Position numbers and translations under genes: made by a program. A DNA stretch of 64,000 nucleotides from Aeromonas allosaccharophila. Its GTDB lineage: Bacteria > Pseudomonadota > Gammaproteobacteria > Enterobacterales > Aeromonadaceae. The stretch covers positions 62,001-126,000 of the forward strand of contig NZ_CDBR01000023.1 in the NCBI RefSeq assembly GCF_000819685.1. Direction: 5' to 3'. Positions 1 to 9,396 of the stretch are shown in pieces. How positions within the stretch are numbered: the stretch's first letter is position 1; every line of letters starts with the position of its first letter. Below the pieces are notes generated by a model. The model was not told the origin of the DNA. It saw only the letters and a list, made by a program, of their open reading frames with translations, and made no database searches.

Positions 1-1
1 A

Positions 2-517
2 TCCGCCGGTTTTACCCTGATAGAGCTGATGGTTGCCCTGGCCTTGGTCGCCCTGTTACTGACCGTGGCCATCCCCAGTTACCAGTCATTGCGCCAGGAA
101 CAGATGGTCAAGGCGGCCACTATGGCGGTCTATACCGACATGATGTTGCTCAAGTCGGAGGCGCTTAAGCGTCATCGTAATCTGCAACTGATCTTGTTTA
201 ACAGTGGTGATGACAACTGGTGCTATCGCATCAGCATTGACGGTAACTGCAACAGTTGCAGTGACGCATGCTCCAGTATAGAGGGTCGCAAGGGGGTTGA
301 TGCCGGGGAGTTTCCGGGAATCCTATTGACCGCGACCTATAGCGAGTCAGCCGCTCAGGTCCGTCCAATCAGTTTCTCACCCCGCCGTGGCACCTTGCCA
401 AGCGGTAATATCACCATAAGTTCATCCGATACCAGCATGCGGGTGGTGACCAACAATCTTGGGCGAGTTCGCACCTGTGCCGTGAGCAATCTGGTCGGGG
501 AGGTTGCATGCGACTGA
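2..517 (+). CDS. Type IV pilus minor pilin, GspH/FimT type (5' end outside window)
   Basis: The frame is open from base 2, so the start codon lies upstream of the window. The first visible residues are SAGFTLIELMVALALVALLL. This is a classic class III (prepilin peptidase) signal, with cleavage expected after the Gly, Phe as residue +1 and Glu at +5, followed by a hydrophobic N-terminal helix. The soluble domain of about 140 residues has two Cys pairs (CNSCSDAC region and a C-terminal CAVSN...CD). Gene order (this gene, then PilW-, PilX- and PilV-like genes) is that of type IV pilus minor pilin operons, where FimT/GspH-type pseudopilins help prime pilus assembly. It overlaps the next gene by 10 bases, implying translational coupling. 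Family assignment rests on the signal and context; the exact name (fimT or fimU) cannot be decided here. Confidence 0.85.
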   Translation, partial: SAGFTLIELMVALALVALLLTVAIPSYQSLRQEQMVKAATMAVYTDMMLLKSEALKRHRNLQLILFNSGDDNWCYRISIDGNCNSCSDACSSIEGRKGVDAGEFPGILLTATYSESAAQVRPISFSPRRGTLPSGNITISSSDTSMRVVTNNLGRVRTCAVSNLVGEVACD

Positions 518-1131
518 GAGTGCGGGGATTCAATCTGGTTGAACTGATGGTTGCCATGGTGGCGGGCTTGCTGCTGGTGGCCGCAGTCATTTCGCTGTTT
601 GCCACCATTCTCAAGGCCAACCATACCGCCATGCAGACCAGCCGCTTGAATCAGGAGATCCAGCTGCTGACAGACATGATGGCTCGTGACATACAGCGAG
701 CGGGATATGATGCAAGTTCTACCCAGTTTCTTGGTGCACCTTCCGGTAGTCGATCCAGCTTCTATTTTGATACTGCATTAGATCTGATGAGTGAAACGGC
801 CACCGGTTCCGGGCTGTATACCTGTATCAGGGTGCGTTATGACAATGACGACAACGGAGTGCTGAATGCAGACGATTCTCTTGTTTACAGCTATAGCAGC
901 GGTGATAAGGGGATCAAGCAAGGCCCCGGAGGGACCACATGTGGCAACGGCAGCCTTATCTCCACCGACAATACCATCGAAATCACTAACTTGACCTTCA
1001 GATTGCTGCCAAGCAGTCAGGCCAGCGGTGCCCGAGCCATCCAGCTGGCGGTCAGCGGGCGCTTCAAGTCCGCACCGACACTGACATTGAACCTGCAGCG
1101 GGATATCAAGCTGCGCAACGACGGGTATTGA
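508..1131 (+). CDS. pilW: Type IV pilus assembly protein PilW-like minor pilin
   Basis: A 207-residue protein starting with a short basic leader, then GFNLVELMVAM and a long hydrophobic helix (about residues 8-32). This is the prepilin peptidase motif with Glu at +5. The conserved stretch QEIQLLTDMMARDIQRAGY just after the helix is characteristic of the PilW family. The rest is a pilin-like globular domain with Cys pairs that could form disulfides. PilW-type proteins are low-abundance pilus or priming-complex components in the inner membrane and periplasm. The start overlaps the stop region of the preceding pilin gene and the PilX-like gene begins 5 bases after its stop, so the genes form one operon. 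Confidence 0.85.
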   Translation: MRLRVRGFNLVELMVAMVAGLLLVAAVISLFATILKANHTAMQTSRLNQEIQLLTDMMARDIQRAGYDASSTQFLGAPSGSRSSFYFDTALDLMSETATGSGLYTCIRVRYDNDDNGVLNADDSLVYSYSSGDKGIKQGPGGTTCGNGSLISTDNTIEITNLTFRLLPSSQASGARAIQLAVSGRFKSAPTLTLNLQRDIKLRNDGY

Positions 1132-1135
1132 TGCC

Positions 1136-2233
1136 ATGAAACGTCATGCCGGTTTTACCACGTTTACTATCACTCTGTTGCTGGTCTTGATCCTGCTTGG
1201 TATCTCCTTGCTGGTTGGCAAGCTGCTGGTGGCTGATCGCCGGGTCACTCTCAATGAAGTGCTCTATAGGCAAGCGATGGCGATGGCCGAGCAGGGATTG
1301 GCCGATGCCTTGGGCCGTTTGACGCTGGATCCCGGCTGGCGTACCAGCGGCGCAACCACAACAATGACCACGGGCAGTTACACACTTTCGTCTTTTGATG
1401 ATGCCGCTATTACGGTTGGATCTGTGGTGGTCACTCCGGTCAGGGTGCGTTCTCAGGCAACATTGAGCAGCGATCAGGCCGAAGCTGCCGTCGAAACCAA
1501 GGTGGTGCGCTTCAGTGTGCTGGCTGGGTCACCTGCAGCCCCCTTGACCGTAGCCGGTGGCATGGCCGTGGGAGGCAACTTCACCATAGTGGCCAATCCC
1601 AATGGTGGTGGGTTGGGGGTGCCGCTCTCCGTCTGGACCAGCGGCAACGTCGATTTGATAACAGGAACGGGACAAACCTGCCATCAGGGCGATTACAGTG
1701 GGGGCTGCTCGGCCAATATCAGCCAGCAAGGAGACAAGCAGTCGGATATAAAGGACAACGACCCCGCCTTTCCAACCGATCTGGTCTGGTATCTGTTCAA
1801 TGAGAAGGATGATGCGACAGGTTGGGCCAATCTGGAGGCCAGAGCCACCCAGCGGTTGACTGATTGCAGCTCCCTTGGCCCCACCTCTACCGGGCTTATC
1901 ATTGTGGATGGTGACTGCAAACCATCTGCCAATGTAGGGTCGGCAGCGTCACCAGTCATTCTGATCGTGCGCAATGGGAACTTGGCGGTAAACGGCAATA
2001 CAGTGTTGTACGGGTTGGTGTTTGCATATTCATCCGATCCTGCCGCCGCGACAACGGATGTGAAACTGAACGGTGGCGCTATAGTGCATGGCGCTATGGT
2101 GTCAAATTATCAGTTGGGTAACTCGAATGGCACCTATGATGCGAAGTTTGATGCTAACGTATTGAGCAATATTTCGAACGGTGCTTCTTTCCAGATAGTC
2201 AATCAGGTGCCCGGTAGCTGGCGGGACTGGTAG
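1136..2233 (+). CDS. PilX-like type IV pilus minor pilin
   Basis: A 365-residue protein with a short basic N-terminus (MKRHAG), one long hydrophobic helix (about residues 7-30) and then a segment rich in Ala and acidic residues typical of PilX_N proteins (RQAMAMAEQGLADAL). The processing site would be G/FTTFTI, which lacks the usual Glu at +5; PilX family members commonly lack it. The C-terminal part contains Cys residues and a Gly/Asn/Val-rich beta-like region (about 130-350). The protein is about twice the length of classical PilX. It sits between PilW-like and PilV-like genes, 5 bases after one and 6 before the other, so it is a member of the minor pilin operon. Its exact role (priming, adhesion) cannot be read from sequence. 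Confidence 0.75.
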   Translation: MKRHAGFTTFTITLLLVLILLGISLLVGKLLVADRRVTLNEVLYRQAMAMAEQGLADALGRLTLDPGWRTSGATTTMTTGSYTLSSFDDAAITVGSVVVTPVRVRSQATLSSDQAEAAVETKVVRFSVLAGSPAAPLTVAGGMAVGGNFTIVANPNGGGLGVPLSVWTSGNVDLITGTGQTCHQGDYSGGCSANISQQGDKQSDIKDNDPAFPTDLVWYLFNEKDDATGWANLEARATQRLTDCSSLGPTSTGLIIVDGDCKPSANVGSAASPVILIVRNGNLAVNGNTVLYGLVFAYSSDPAAATTDVKLNGGAIVHGAMVSNYQLGNSNGTYDAKFDANVLSNISNGASFQIVNQVPGSWRDW

Positions 2234-2239
2234 AGGAAG

Positions 2240-4345
2240 ATGATGATGAAGAGGCAAAAAGGATTTGGCCTGCTGGAGATTCTGATCACGTTGGTGGTGC
2301 TCGGTATAGGGATTGTCGGCTTGGTGGCTATGTCGAAATCGGCGCTGAAAGTATCCCAGGATGGTCGTCGTTACGAGACCGCAATGCGCTTGGCAGAGTC
2401 AAAACTTGATGAGTTTCGCAACTTCAACGGGGTGGTCACGGCAACGGCACCCTTGACCGCGTATAACCAGATAGCCTCGGCCAGCGCGGCTGTCACGCTG
2501 GCTGGGGAGCCCTACGCGGTGAGTTGGACTGTGACCAATCAGTATCTTAATGGCACCAGCTGGCAGAACGTGGCGCCGTCAGGTTATCGTCTGGGTTATC
2601 CGGGGCGAAAGAGTATCACTGTCACTGTTGGTTGGTCTGACAATGAGGGGGTATCACGTTCGCTGCAGCTGGTTGGTAGCGTATCGCCTATGGAGTCGTT
2701 GAGTTCAGACCAGCTGAACGGCGGTTTGAACGCCGCCAGGCAAGGGCCCAAAGTCAACTATACGCCAGGGGTTGCGCCAGACGTCATTTCGGTTGAGCTG
2801 GGAGATGGTAACAAGCAGGAAACCAGCAAACCGCTGCCTACAGTGACATCCAAAGATGGGCAGGTTGGGAAACTGGTTCAGTTCGAGACGGTGACCTACA
2901 AACCGATGGCGGGGGGAAATACCCAGCAGGTATTGCAGGACATGGCCTCTGTATCCTGCTCATGTAAATATGATTCCACCCAGTCAGCCTATCTGCCTGG
3001 GCAGGTTTACAGCTCGGCGAGCAATCAGCTCTATTGGAAAGCCGGGACCATGGTGAGCAAACAGACCGGCACGCTGGATAGCAGCGTGAGTGGCCAGCCT
3101 GCGCTGTGCTCGAGTTGTTGCAAGGATCACTTTGATGGTAGCGAAGCCGGTTTCGCTAACTTTTATGCACCGCTCAATACCAGCCGGGTCAGGTACACCA
3201 GCGTCCTGAATGTAGCCAACAGCGGCCTGTATGTGGATGCCTGCCGTTTTGTGCGGCTGGATGGTTCTTACCGACCCTTGCCTGACTGGAACCTGGTCAA
3301 GGTGGTGGTCACTACGGCAGATTTTCTGGCCAAACCGGCCAATCAGGCAAGCTATCAAAAGTACATCAAGTATGTCGTCAAGACTTATATTGACTGGCAA
3401 AAATCAAACCTGAATTGGGTTAAGGGGGCCTCTGCTGCGTTGCCGACCATCATTGACTTCCCTGTTTGGTTAGCGTCTAACGCTGAAGAGAATGGGGATT
3501 TAACAACCGGGATTACAGTCAATACCGGAACGGCACAGCTTATTGCGCGAGGCATCTATGTGGATGTGCTGGATCCCGTTTATTTAGCCAATATCGATAC
3601 CAGCGCAGTGGATTATCTGACCAAAATACCGTTTCAGGACATCAACCTGACCATGCTGGCTGAGTGGTCCATGGGGCCGCTTTCCCTCCTGACTGGCAGC
3701 GCCACCGATTATGCGGTGGTCACCAACGAGCCCGTGAAAACCGTCGTCGATCTCAACAACTACTATTTCGGCAGTTACAGTCGCGGTTATATGACAGCGA
3801 AGAAGTCGACCAGGGACGGTAGTCAGACTCTCCGTGACGTCATCGTCAGGGTCACTGCCTATCAGGGCAACTCCGGCATTACTGCCTCGCTGATCTCGCC
3901 TCGGGATCAGTCATTGGCGCTCAGTGCCGACATGCAGGTCAAAATTGATATCGGGCTACAACCGTCTGCAACCATGAAGGTCAGTGGGCGGATACAGTGT
4001 CTTGAACGTGGCAAGGGGAACAACAATCCGCCACCAGAGGCGTGTGGCAAAAATGCCTTCAATAACTTGAGTATCAGCACTTCCAACTCGGGGGCTACCT
4101 GCCGTATTGACAAACCGCAGGCGAATAACCAGCCCGCAGCTTATCTGTGTGAAGCGCCGGAGAATTCGACGCTGGTCATCAATCTCTCCTACGCCAACCA
4201 GGGCAGCACCGTCTATATGTTGCAGCCAGCCTCTTTCAGCGTACAGATGACGCCCCAGCCCAACAATCAGGTGCTGAGCGGTCCTTGCTCACTGTTGGTG
4301 GACAACGGGGTGACCAACGCGACCAGCTTGACTTGTACCCCTTGA
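2240..4345 (+). CDS. Large PilV-type minor pilin with about 600-residue C-terminal domain
   Basis: A 701-residue protein. Residues 1-45 form a prepilin signal (QKGFGLLEILITLVVLGIG, Glu at +5) and a PilV-like helix followed by AMRLAESKLDEFRNF, the region that defines the PilV N-terminal family. Classical PilV proteins are under 200 residues; this one carries a long extra domain. Within it is a Cys-rich section (SCSCKYD near residue 238 and CSSCC near residue 291) and later scattered Cys pairs (CxxRGKG...EAC, CRID, CTP at the very end). It is the last gene of the minor pilin run, 6 bases after the PilX-like gene. A large exposed domain on a minor pilin suggests a tip-located adhesin or an assembly role, which is inference. 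Confidence 0.75.
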   Translation: MMMKRQKGFGLLEILITLVVLGIGIVGLVAMSKSALKVSQDGRRYETAMRLAESKLDEFRNFNGVVTATAPLTAYNQIASASAAVTLAGEPYAVSWTVTNQYLNGTSWQNVAPSGYRLGYPGRKSITVTVGWSDNEGVSRSLQLVGSVSPMESLSSDQLNGGLNAARQGPKVNYTPGVAPDVISVELGDGNKQETSKPLPTVTSKDGQVGKLVQFETVTYKPMAGGNTQQVLQDMASVSCSCKYDSTQSAYLPGQVYSSASNQLYWKAGTMVSKQTGTLDSSVSGQPALCSSCCKDHFDGSEAGFANFYAPLNTSRVRYTSVLNVANSGLYVDACRFVRLDGSYRPLPDWNLVKVVVTTADFLAKPANQASYQKYIKYVVKTYIDWQKSNLNWVKGASAALPTIIDFPVWLASNAEENGDLTTGITVNTGTAQLIARGIYVDVLDPVYLANIDTSAVDYLTKIPFQDINLTMLAEWSMGPLSLLTGSATDYAVVTNEPVKTVVDLNNYYFGSYSRGYMTAKKSTRDGSQTLRDVIVRVTAYQGNSGITASLISPRDQSLALSADMQVKIDIGLQPSATMKVSGRIQCLERGKGNNNPPPEACGKNAFNNLSISTSNSGATCRIDKPQANNQPAAYLCEAPENSTLVINLSYANQGSTVYMLQPASFSVQMTPQPNNQVLSGPCSLLVDNGVTNATSLTCTP

Positions 4346-4418
4346 GCCCGAGGCGCTGGCACAGCCAGCGCCTTTTCTTTATCATTCCCCATCATTTTTG
4401 ATTTTAAGATGCATCGCC

Positions 4419-6041
4419 ATGGCAAAAGCCCTCTCTCTGATGCTTGCCCAGTTGAATCTGACGGTAGGCGCCATCGAAGATAACACTGACAAAGTGCTCG
4501 CTGCGGCGGCTCAGGCCGAGCAGCAAGGCGCAGATCTGCTGGTCTGCTCCGAGCTGGCCCTGACCGGCTATCCGCCGGAAGATCTGCTGTTGCGTGCCGA
4601 TCTGATGATCCGGGTTGATGCCGCGCTGGCCCGCATTGCGGCATGGCAGGGGGCTTGCGCCATTCTGGTGGGTCACCCCTGGCGTGAAGGGGAGGCGCTC
4701 TACAATGCGGCTTCCCTCTATGAGCACGGCAAGCTGGTTGCACGCTACTTCAAACAGGACTTGCCCAACTACGGGGTATTCGACGAGAAGCGCTACTTCA
4801 CCGCGGCAACCGAGACCTGTGTGGTCCCCTTCCGTGGTCATCAGCTGGGATTGCTCATCTGCGAAGATCTGTGGCAGCCGGGCCCGGCGCTGGCCGCCAA
4901 GGCGGCGGGAGCTGAGTTGCTGCTCACCATCAATGCGTCGCCCTACGATCAGGAGAAACCCTGGATCCGCCGCGAACTGATGATGGAGCGCTGCGATCAG
5001 ACTGATCTGCCGCTGGTCTACCTCAATCAGGTATGCGGTCAGGATGAGCTGATTTTCGACGGCTGCTCCAAGGTGTTCAACAGCCAGGGCGAGCTGACCC
5101 ACAAATTGGCACCGTTTGCCGAAGAGCTGGCGCTGGTGCGTTTTGCCGATGGTCAACCGGTGAAAGAGCGGGAACCGGCTGCGCCGCTCGAGCCGTTGGC
5201 CGAGACCTATCAGGCGCTGGTGCTGGCGGTGCGCGACTATGTCACCAAAAACGGCTTCCAGGGCGCCGTGCTGGGTCTCTCCGGTGGGATCGACTCGGCG
5301 CTGACGCTCGCCATCGCGGCCGATGCCATCGGTGCCGACAAGGTGCAGGCGGTGATGATGCCGTTCCGCTATACCGCTCAGATGAGTGTGGAAGATGCCA
5401 AGGAGCAGGCCGAGCGGATGGGGGTTGAGTTCAACATCATCTCCATCGAGCCGATGTTCGAAGGCTTTATGACCCAGCTGGCGCCGCTGTTTGAAGGTAC
5501 TGCCCGCGATACTACCGAAGAGAACCTGCAGGCACGCTGCCGTGGGGTGCTGTTGATGGCGCTCTCCAACAAGCGTCGTCGCATCGTGCTGACCACCGGC
5601 AACAAGAGCGAAATGGCGGTCGGCTATGCCACGCTGTACGGTGACATGGCGGGCGGTTTTGACGTGTTGAAAGATGTGCCCAAGACGCTGGTGTTCAAGT
5701 TGTGCGAATATCGCAACTCGGTCGACTACGTGATCCCGCAGCGGGTTATCGACCGCCCGCCTTCAGCAGAGCTGGCGCCGGATCAGGTGGATCAGGACAG
5801 TCTGCCGCCGTACGACATCCTCGATGCCATCCTCAAGCGCTATGTGGAAGAGGATGCCTCGGTCGCCGATATGGTGGCGGAGGGCTTCGAAGAGGCAGTG
5901 GTACGCAAGGTGATCCGGCTGGTGGATCTCAACGAATACAAGCGCCGTCAGGCTGCGGTCGGGCCCCGTATTACGGCTCGCAACTTTGGTAAGGATCGCC
6001 GTTACCCCATTACATCCGGGTTCGGCAAACAGAACTGGTAA
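4419..6041 (+). CDS. nadE: Glutamine-dependent NAD+ synthetase
   Basis: Converts deamido-NAD+ to NAD+ using ATP and glutamine-derived ammonia. Residues 1-250 are a nitrilase-fold glutaminase domain: Glu in SELALTGYPPEDLL, Lys in YFKQDLPNYGVFDEKRYF, and the nucleophile Cys in LLICEDLW. Residues 265-540 are the N-type ATP pyrophosphatase synthetase domain, with the P-loop LSGGIDSALTL and TTGNKSEMAVGYATLYGDMAGGF. The length of 540 residues fits two-domain NadE. I chose the ATG at 4419 over the TTG at 4398 because homologues begin close to AQLNLTVG. It is followed 9 bases later by glnB, a pairing of NAD synthesis and nitrogen signalling seen in several gamma-proteobacteria. Confidence 0.96.
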   Translation: MAKALSLMLAQLNLTVGAIEDNTDKVLAAAAQAEQQGADLLVCSELALTGYPPEDLLLRADLMIRVDAALARIAAWQGACAILVGHPWREGEALYNAASLYEHGKLVARYFKQDLPNYGVFDEKRYFTAATETCVVPFRGHQLGLLICEDLWQPGPALAAKAAGAELLLTINASPYDQEKPWIRRELMMERCDQTDLPLVYLNQVCGQDELIFDGCSKVFNSQGELTHKLAPFAEELALVRFADGQPVKEREPAAPLEPLAETYQALVLAVRDYVTKNGFQGAVLGLSGGIDSALTLAIAADAIGADKVQAVMMPFRYTAQMSVEDAKEQAERMGVEFNIISIEPMFEGFMTQLAPLFEGTARDTTEENLQARCRGVLLMALSNKRRRIVLTTGNKSEMAVGYATLYGDMAGGFDVLKDVPKTLVFKLCEYRNSVDYVIPQRVIDRPPSAELAPDQVDQDSLPPYDILDAILKRYVEEDASVADMVAEGFEEAVVRKVIRLVDLNEYKRRQAAVGPRITARNFGKDRRYPITSGFGKQNW

Positions 6042-6389
<348 letters not shown>

Positions 6390-6448
6390 CCTTGGCGATC
6401 TCTTTACCTGACCAGAGGCGCGAAGCGCGGCCTCATTTGATAGGGTGG

Positions 6449-7042
6449 ATGCGCTTCGTGGTGGTGGCCAGCCTGTTGGCGGGCCTGACCGCCTGCAGTA
6501 CCCGACCACCTGCTCAGCCGGAGAATCTGTGCCAGATCTTTCGCGAGAAGCCGGAGTGGCACAAGGCCGCGCTCAAGATGAACGAGAAGTGGGGGACGCC
6601 GATCCATGTGGTGATGGCCATGATGTATCAGGAGTCCTCTTACGTAGATGATGCCCAGCCGCCGATGGAGTATTTCCTCTTCATCCCGACCGGGCGGGCC
6701 AGTTCGGCTTATGGTTATGCTCAGGTCAAAGATGAAACTTGGGCAGACTACCAGCGGGAAACCGGCAACAGCTGGAGTGACCGCGATGACTTTGCCGACG
6801 CCATCGATTTTATGGGTTGGTACACTAACAAAGCCCAGCGGCTCAATGGCACCTCCAAGTGGGATGCCTATGGCCAGTACCTCAACTATCACGAAGGGTG
6901 GGGTGGCTACCGGCGTGGCAGCTATCGCAGCAAGGGGTGGTTGATGAAGACCTCTCGCAAGGTGGAAGCTCGCGCCCAGCGCTACGGCGCCCAGTACCGT
7001 CAATGCAAGGATCAGCTCTCCCGTGGGGGCTGGTTCTGGTAA
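6449..7042 (+). CDS. Lytic-transglycosylase-like (SLT fold) lipoprotein
   Basis: From the ATG at 6449 the protein has 197 residues. It opens with a short signal sequence ending in the lipobox LTAC (MRFVVVASLLAGLTAC), so it should be lipid-anchored. The rest resembles SLT-type lysozyme-like folds: VVMAMMYQESSYV supplies a candidate catalytic Glu, and SSAYGYAQVKDETWADY matches the GxxQ-type second motif. Family knowledge suggests peptidoglycan cleavage, which is not proven. A longer form using a TTG at 6386 that overlaps the glnB stop is possible but would put 21 polar residues before the signal. It lies between glnB and luxS on the same strand. Confidence 0.7.
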   Translation: MRFVVVASLLAGLTACSTRPPAQPENLCQIFREKPEWHKAALKMNEKWGTPIHVVMAMMYQESSYVDDAQPPMEYFLFIPTGRASSAYGYAQVKDETWADYQRETGNSWSDRDDFADAIDFMGWYTNKAQRLNGTSKWDAYGQYLNYHEGWGGYRRGSYRSKGWLMKTSRKVEARAQRYGAQYRQCKDQLSRGGWFW

Positions 7043-7060
7043 CCAAATCAGGAGTCAGAA

Positions 7061-7570
7061 ATGCCGTTATTGGACAGTTTTACCGTTGACCACACCCGTA
7101 TGGAAGCGCCAGCGGTGCGTGTGGCCAAGACCATGCAGACCCCGAACAAGGACACCATTACCGTGTTCGACCTGCGTTTCTGCGTACCGAATCAGGAGAT
7201 CCTCTCCGAGCGCGGTATCCATACGCTGGAGCACCTGTTCGCCGGTTTTATGCGTGATCACCTGAACGGCAACGGCGTGGAGATCATCGATATCTCCCCC
7301 ATGGGTTGCCGTACCGGCTTCTACATGAGCCTGATCGGTGCGCCGGACGAAGCCCGTGTTGGCGCTGCCTGGCAGGCCGCCATGAGCGATGTGCTGACTG
7401 TGCAGGATCAGGCCAAGATTCCCGAGCTGAACGAGTATCAGTGCGGCACCTACAGCATGCACTCGCTGGAAGAGGCGCACGCCATCGCCCGTCATGTGCT
7501 GGAGCGCGGTATCGGCGTCAACCACAACGACGAGCTGGCCCTGCCGGAAGAGAAACTGAAGAGCCTGTGA
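7061..7570 (+). CDS. luxS: S-ribosylhomocysteine lyase (autoinducer-2 synthase)
   Basis: Cleaves S-ribosylhomocysteine to homocysteine and DPD, the precursor of AI-2, in the activated methyl cycle. The 169-residue protein begins [14 protein letters not shown] and carries the metal-binding HTLEH motif (residues 54-58), the active-site Cys in MGCRTGFYM (Cys83 region), and the third metal ligand Cys in [11 protein letters not shown]. Length is as expected. Ribosome binding site aggag lies 8 bases upstream. A strong terminator follows the stop, so the transcript ends here. Confidence 0.98.
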   Translation: MPLLDSFTVDHTRMEAPAVRVAKTMQTPNKDTITVFDLRFCVPNQEILSERGIHTLEHLFAGFMRDHLNGNGVEIIDISPMGCRTGFYMSLIGAPDEARVGAAWQAAMSDVLTVQDQAKIPELNEYQCGTYSMHSLEEAHAIARHVLERGIGVNHNDELALPEEKLKSL

Positions 7571-7616
7571 GGCGGATGAGCTGTCGCTCATCGGGTAATC
7601 TCTGCGGGGAGTGTTA

Positions 7617-7652
7617 AAGAGCCGGTCAGCCATGCTGACCGGCTCTTTTTAT
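7617..7652 (+). terminator. Rho-independent terminator after luxS
   Basis: AGAGCCGGTCAGC and GCTGACCGGCTCT form a long GC-rich stem closed by a very short CAT loop region, followed by a T run (ctttttat). It lies 47 bases after the luxS stop. Confidence 0.9.
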
Positions 7653-7744
7653 CTCGCCCGATCGCAAAAATGGGGATGACTTGCTCCCCTTGCCAACTCT
7701 GATTAGGATGGTTTTGACCTGAACCTGTTGGCGGAGGTGTGACG

Positions 7745-7924
7745 ATGAAAGGGGTATTACTACGTTGGCTGGCCCGTTACGATGCATGGTGCGAGGAGTG
7801 GGGGCTCACTCAGGAGAACCGGCGCTGCTGTACACCGGTTCGTTATGATGATGATTCAAGCAAAGAGCGAGCTTGCGCAGAAGAGGCTGAGCTCAATCAA
7901 AATTGCGGGTCACGGCACCGGTAA
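7745..7924 (+). CDS. Small Cys-containing conserved-looking protein
   Basis: A 59-residue ORF with a strong ribosome binding site (ggaggtg) 6 bases before the ATG. The N-terminal half has a composition suggesting a real conserved small protein: [20 protein letters not shown] followed by RCC and PVRYDD, with aromatic residues and three Cys. I recall a similar YD-WC-WGLTPEN pattern from small proteins of unknown function (possibly DUF5363), but this is recollection only. The C-terminal third is polar and less convincing. Its 3' end overlaps the 3' end of the convergent pilin gene by 32 bases. No function is proposed. Confidence 0.55.
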   Translation: MKGVLLRWLARYDAWCEEWGLTQENRRCCTPVRYDDDSSKERACAEEAELNQNCGSRHR

Positions 7925-8504
7925 CACTGTTGTACTCGAAACCGAGGCCGTTTTCATACTCTGAACTTGTCTGGAAGCGACCCATCGAGTCGCGCAGGAT
8001 ATAGCGGCAGTTGCGATGTTCCAGTCCTCCAGCCTCAGTTTGATGGTCTGCACGAATAATCTCAGACTTATAACTGGAAGTGCTGTCCTTCTCGAAGGCA
8101 GTTTGGTCTGTATCAAGTATTGCCGCGAAGAGGAGCTCGCAGTCCTCTGGGCTGTTAACTGATATTTCGTCGCTACCACCACCTGTCGATGGCTCATCGA
8201 TTCCTTGACCACCCTCCTCGGTCCCCACCGGCCAACCATAATGGTTTATATCCAGATCTTTATTGCCCATCCCGCTGAAGTTATACAGTGCGAGGTCTTG
8301 TCCCTGCACTTTCACCGCCCAGCCAGCATGAGCCAGCTGTACTGCACTGGCAAAGCTGCCAGCGGTCGCCGAGACCGTGCTTTTCAGGGCATCATCCTTG
8401 ATATTGATAAAGCGGGGCAGGGCGGTGACGGCCAGGATCCCCAGCACTATGATCACCAGCACCAGTTCAATCAGGGTAAAGCCGTTGTTTCTGTTGTTCA
8501 TCAT
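7893..8504 (-). CDS. MSHA-type pilin-like protein (type IVa prepilin)
   Basis: From the ATG at 8504 the product has 203 residues: MMNNRNN then [17 protein letters not shown], a canonical prepilin cleavage site with Glu at +5. The downstream [17 protein letters not shown]...[13 protein letters not shown] is the hallmark of MshA/MshB-type pilins. The C-terminal half has a Cys pair (EDCELL and RNCRYIL) that could form the pilin disulfide loop. No other msh gene is present, so this is an orphan pilin placed between luxS and yjjV. A longer frame to 8630 overlaps the divergent yjjV and was rejected. The gene could encode a major or minor pilin. Confidence 0.85.
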   Translation of the reverse strand: MMNNRNNGFTLIELVLVIIVLGILAVTALPRFINIKDDALKSTVSATAGSFASAVQLAHAGWAVKVQGQDLALYNFSGMGNKDLDINHYGWPVGTEEGGQGIDEPSTGGGSDEISVNSPEDCELLFAAILDTDQTAFEKDSTSSYKSEIIRADHQTEAGGLEHRNCRYILRDSMGRFQTSSEYENGLGFEYNSVTGAVTRNFD

Positions 8505-8545
8505 GTTCAATGACCCATTAAAGACCGCAAACAGGTGGGAGTGAT

Positions 8546-9325
8546 ATGCAGCTGATAGATACCCATTGCCATCTCGACTTTCCGGTGTTTGACCATGACA
8601 GGGCGGCGCTGCTGGCCCGTTGCCGGGCATTGGGGGTGATGGAGTATATCATTCCTGCCATCGCAGAGGATAACTGGACTCGTGTGATGGCACTGGCAGA
8701 TCAGCATGACGGCCTCTTTTATGGCCTGGGCATTCATCCCTGGTATGCCGGTGAGCAGCGGGAAGGGGTGATGGATCGGCTGCGAACACTGGTGATGAGC
8801 CAGCCTGCCGGGTTGGTGGCCATTGGCGAGTGCGGGCTGGATCTGCGCTCTCAGGTGCCGCAGGAAGGGCAATTTGCGCTGTTTGAGGCTCAGATCCGGC
8901 TGGCCGCCGATGCCGGGCTACCCTTGATGATCCACTCGGTGCGCGCCAATGACACTGTGGTCAAGGTCTTGCGCCGCTTCAAGCCGCCATGTGGCGGGGT
9001 GATCCACGCCTTCAGCGGTTCGTTGCAGCAGGCGGAGGCCTTCTGGCAACTGGGCTTTCGACTCGGGGTGGGCGGGGTGATCAGTTTTGAGCGGGCGAAC
9101 AAGACGCGAGAGGTATTTCGGGCCATGCCGCTTGAGGCCCTGGTGCTGGAAACCGACTCGCCCGATATGCCGCTGCAAGGTGAACAAGGCACCCGAAATA
9201 CCCCGGAAGCGCTGCCGAAAATAGCGGAAATATTGATGACGTTGCGGGGGGAATCATCGGTGGATGTTGCAAAGGTGTTATTTGAAACTGCCCGACACAT
9301 TTTCCATCATGCTCAATTGCCATGA
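8546..9325 (+). CDS. yjjV: TatD-family metal-dependent hydrolase YjjV
   Basis: A 259-residue TIM-barrel metallohydrolase. Visible motifs of the TatD family are DTHCHLDF at the N-terminus (metal ligands), GECGLD (Glu ligand), a His in LMIHSVRA and ETDSPDMP near the C-terminus. TatD proteins are metal-dependent DNases; YjjV substrates are not firmly known. In E. coli yjjV lies just upstream of the deo operon, and here nupC and deoCABD follow, which supports the YjjV assignment within TatD. The start is preceded by gggag. Only about 40 bases separate it from the divergent pilin gene. Confidence 0.9.
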   Translation: MQLIDTHCHLDFPVFDHDRAALLARCRALGVMEYIIPAIAEDNWTRVMALADQHDGLFYGLGIHPWYAGEQREGVMDRLRTLVMSQPAGLVAIGECGLDLRSQVPQEGQFALFEAQIRLAADAGLPLMIHSVRANDTVVKVLRRFKPPCGGVIHAFSGSLQQAEAFWQLGFRLGVGGVISFERANKTREVFRAMPLEALVLETDSPDMPLQGEQGTRNTPEALPKIAEILMTLRGESSVDVAKVLFETARHIFHHAQLP

Positions 9326-9396
9326 AACAAACCCGCAACACATGATTAAGTTATCAGGAAAAAAAACGAGCGTAAAAATCGTTTGCTGTCTAATTT

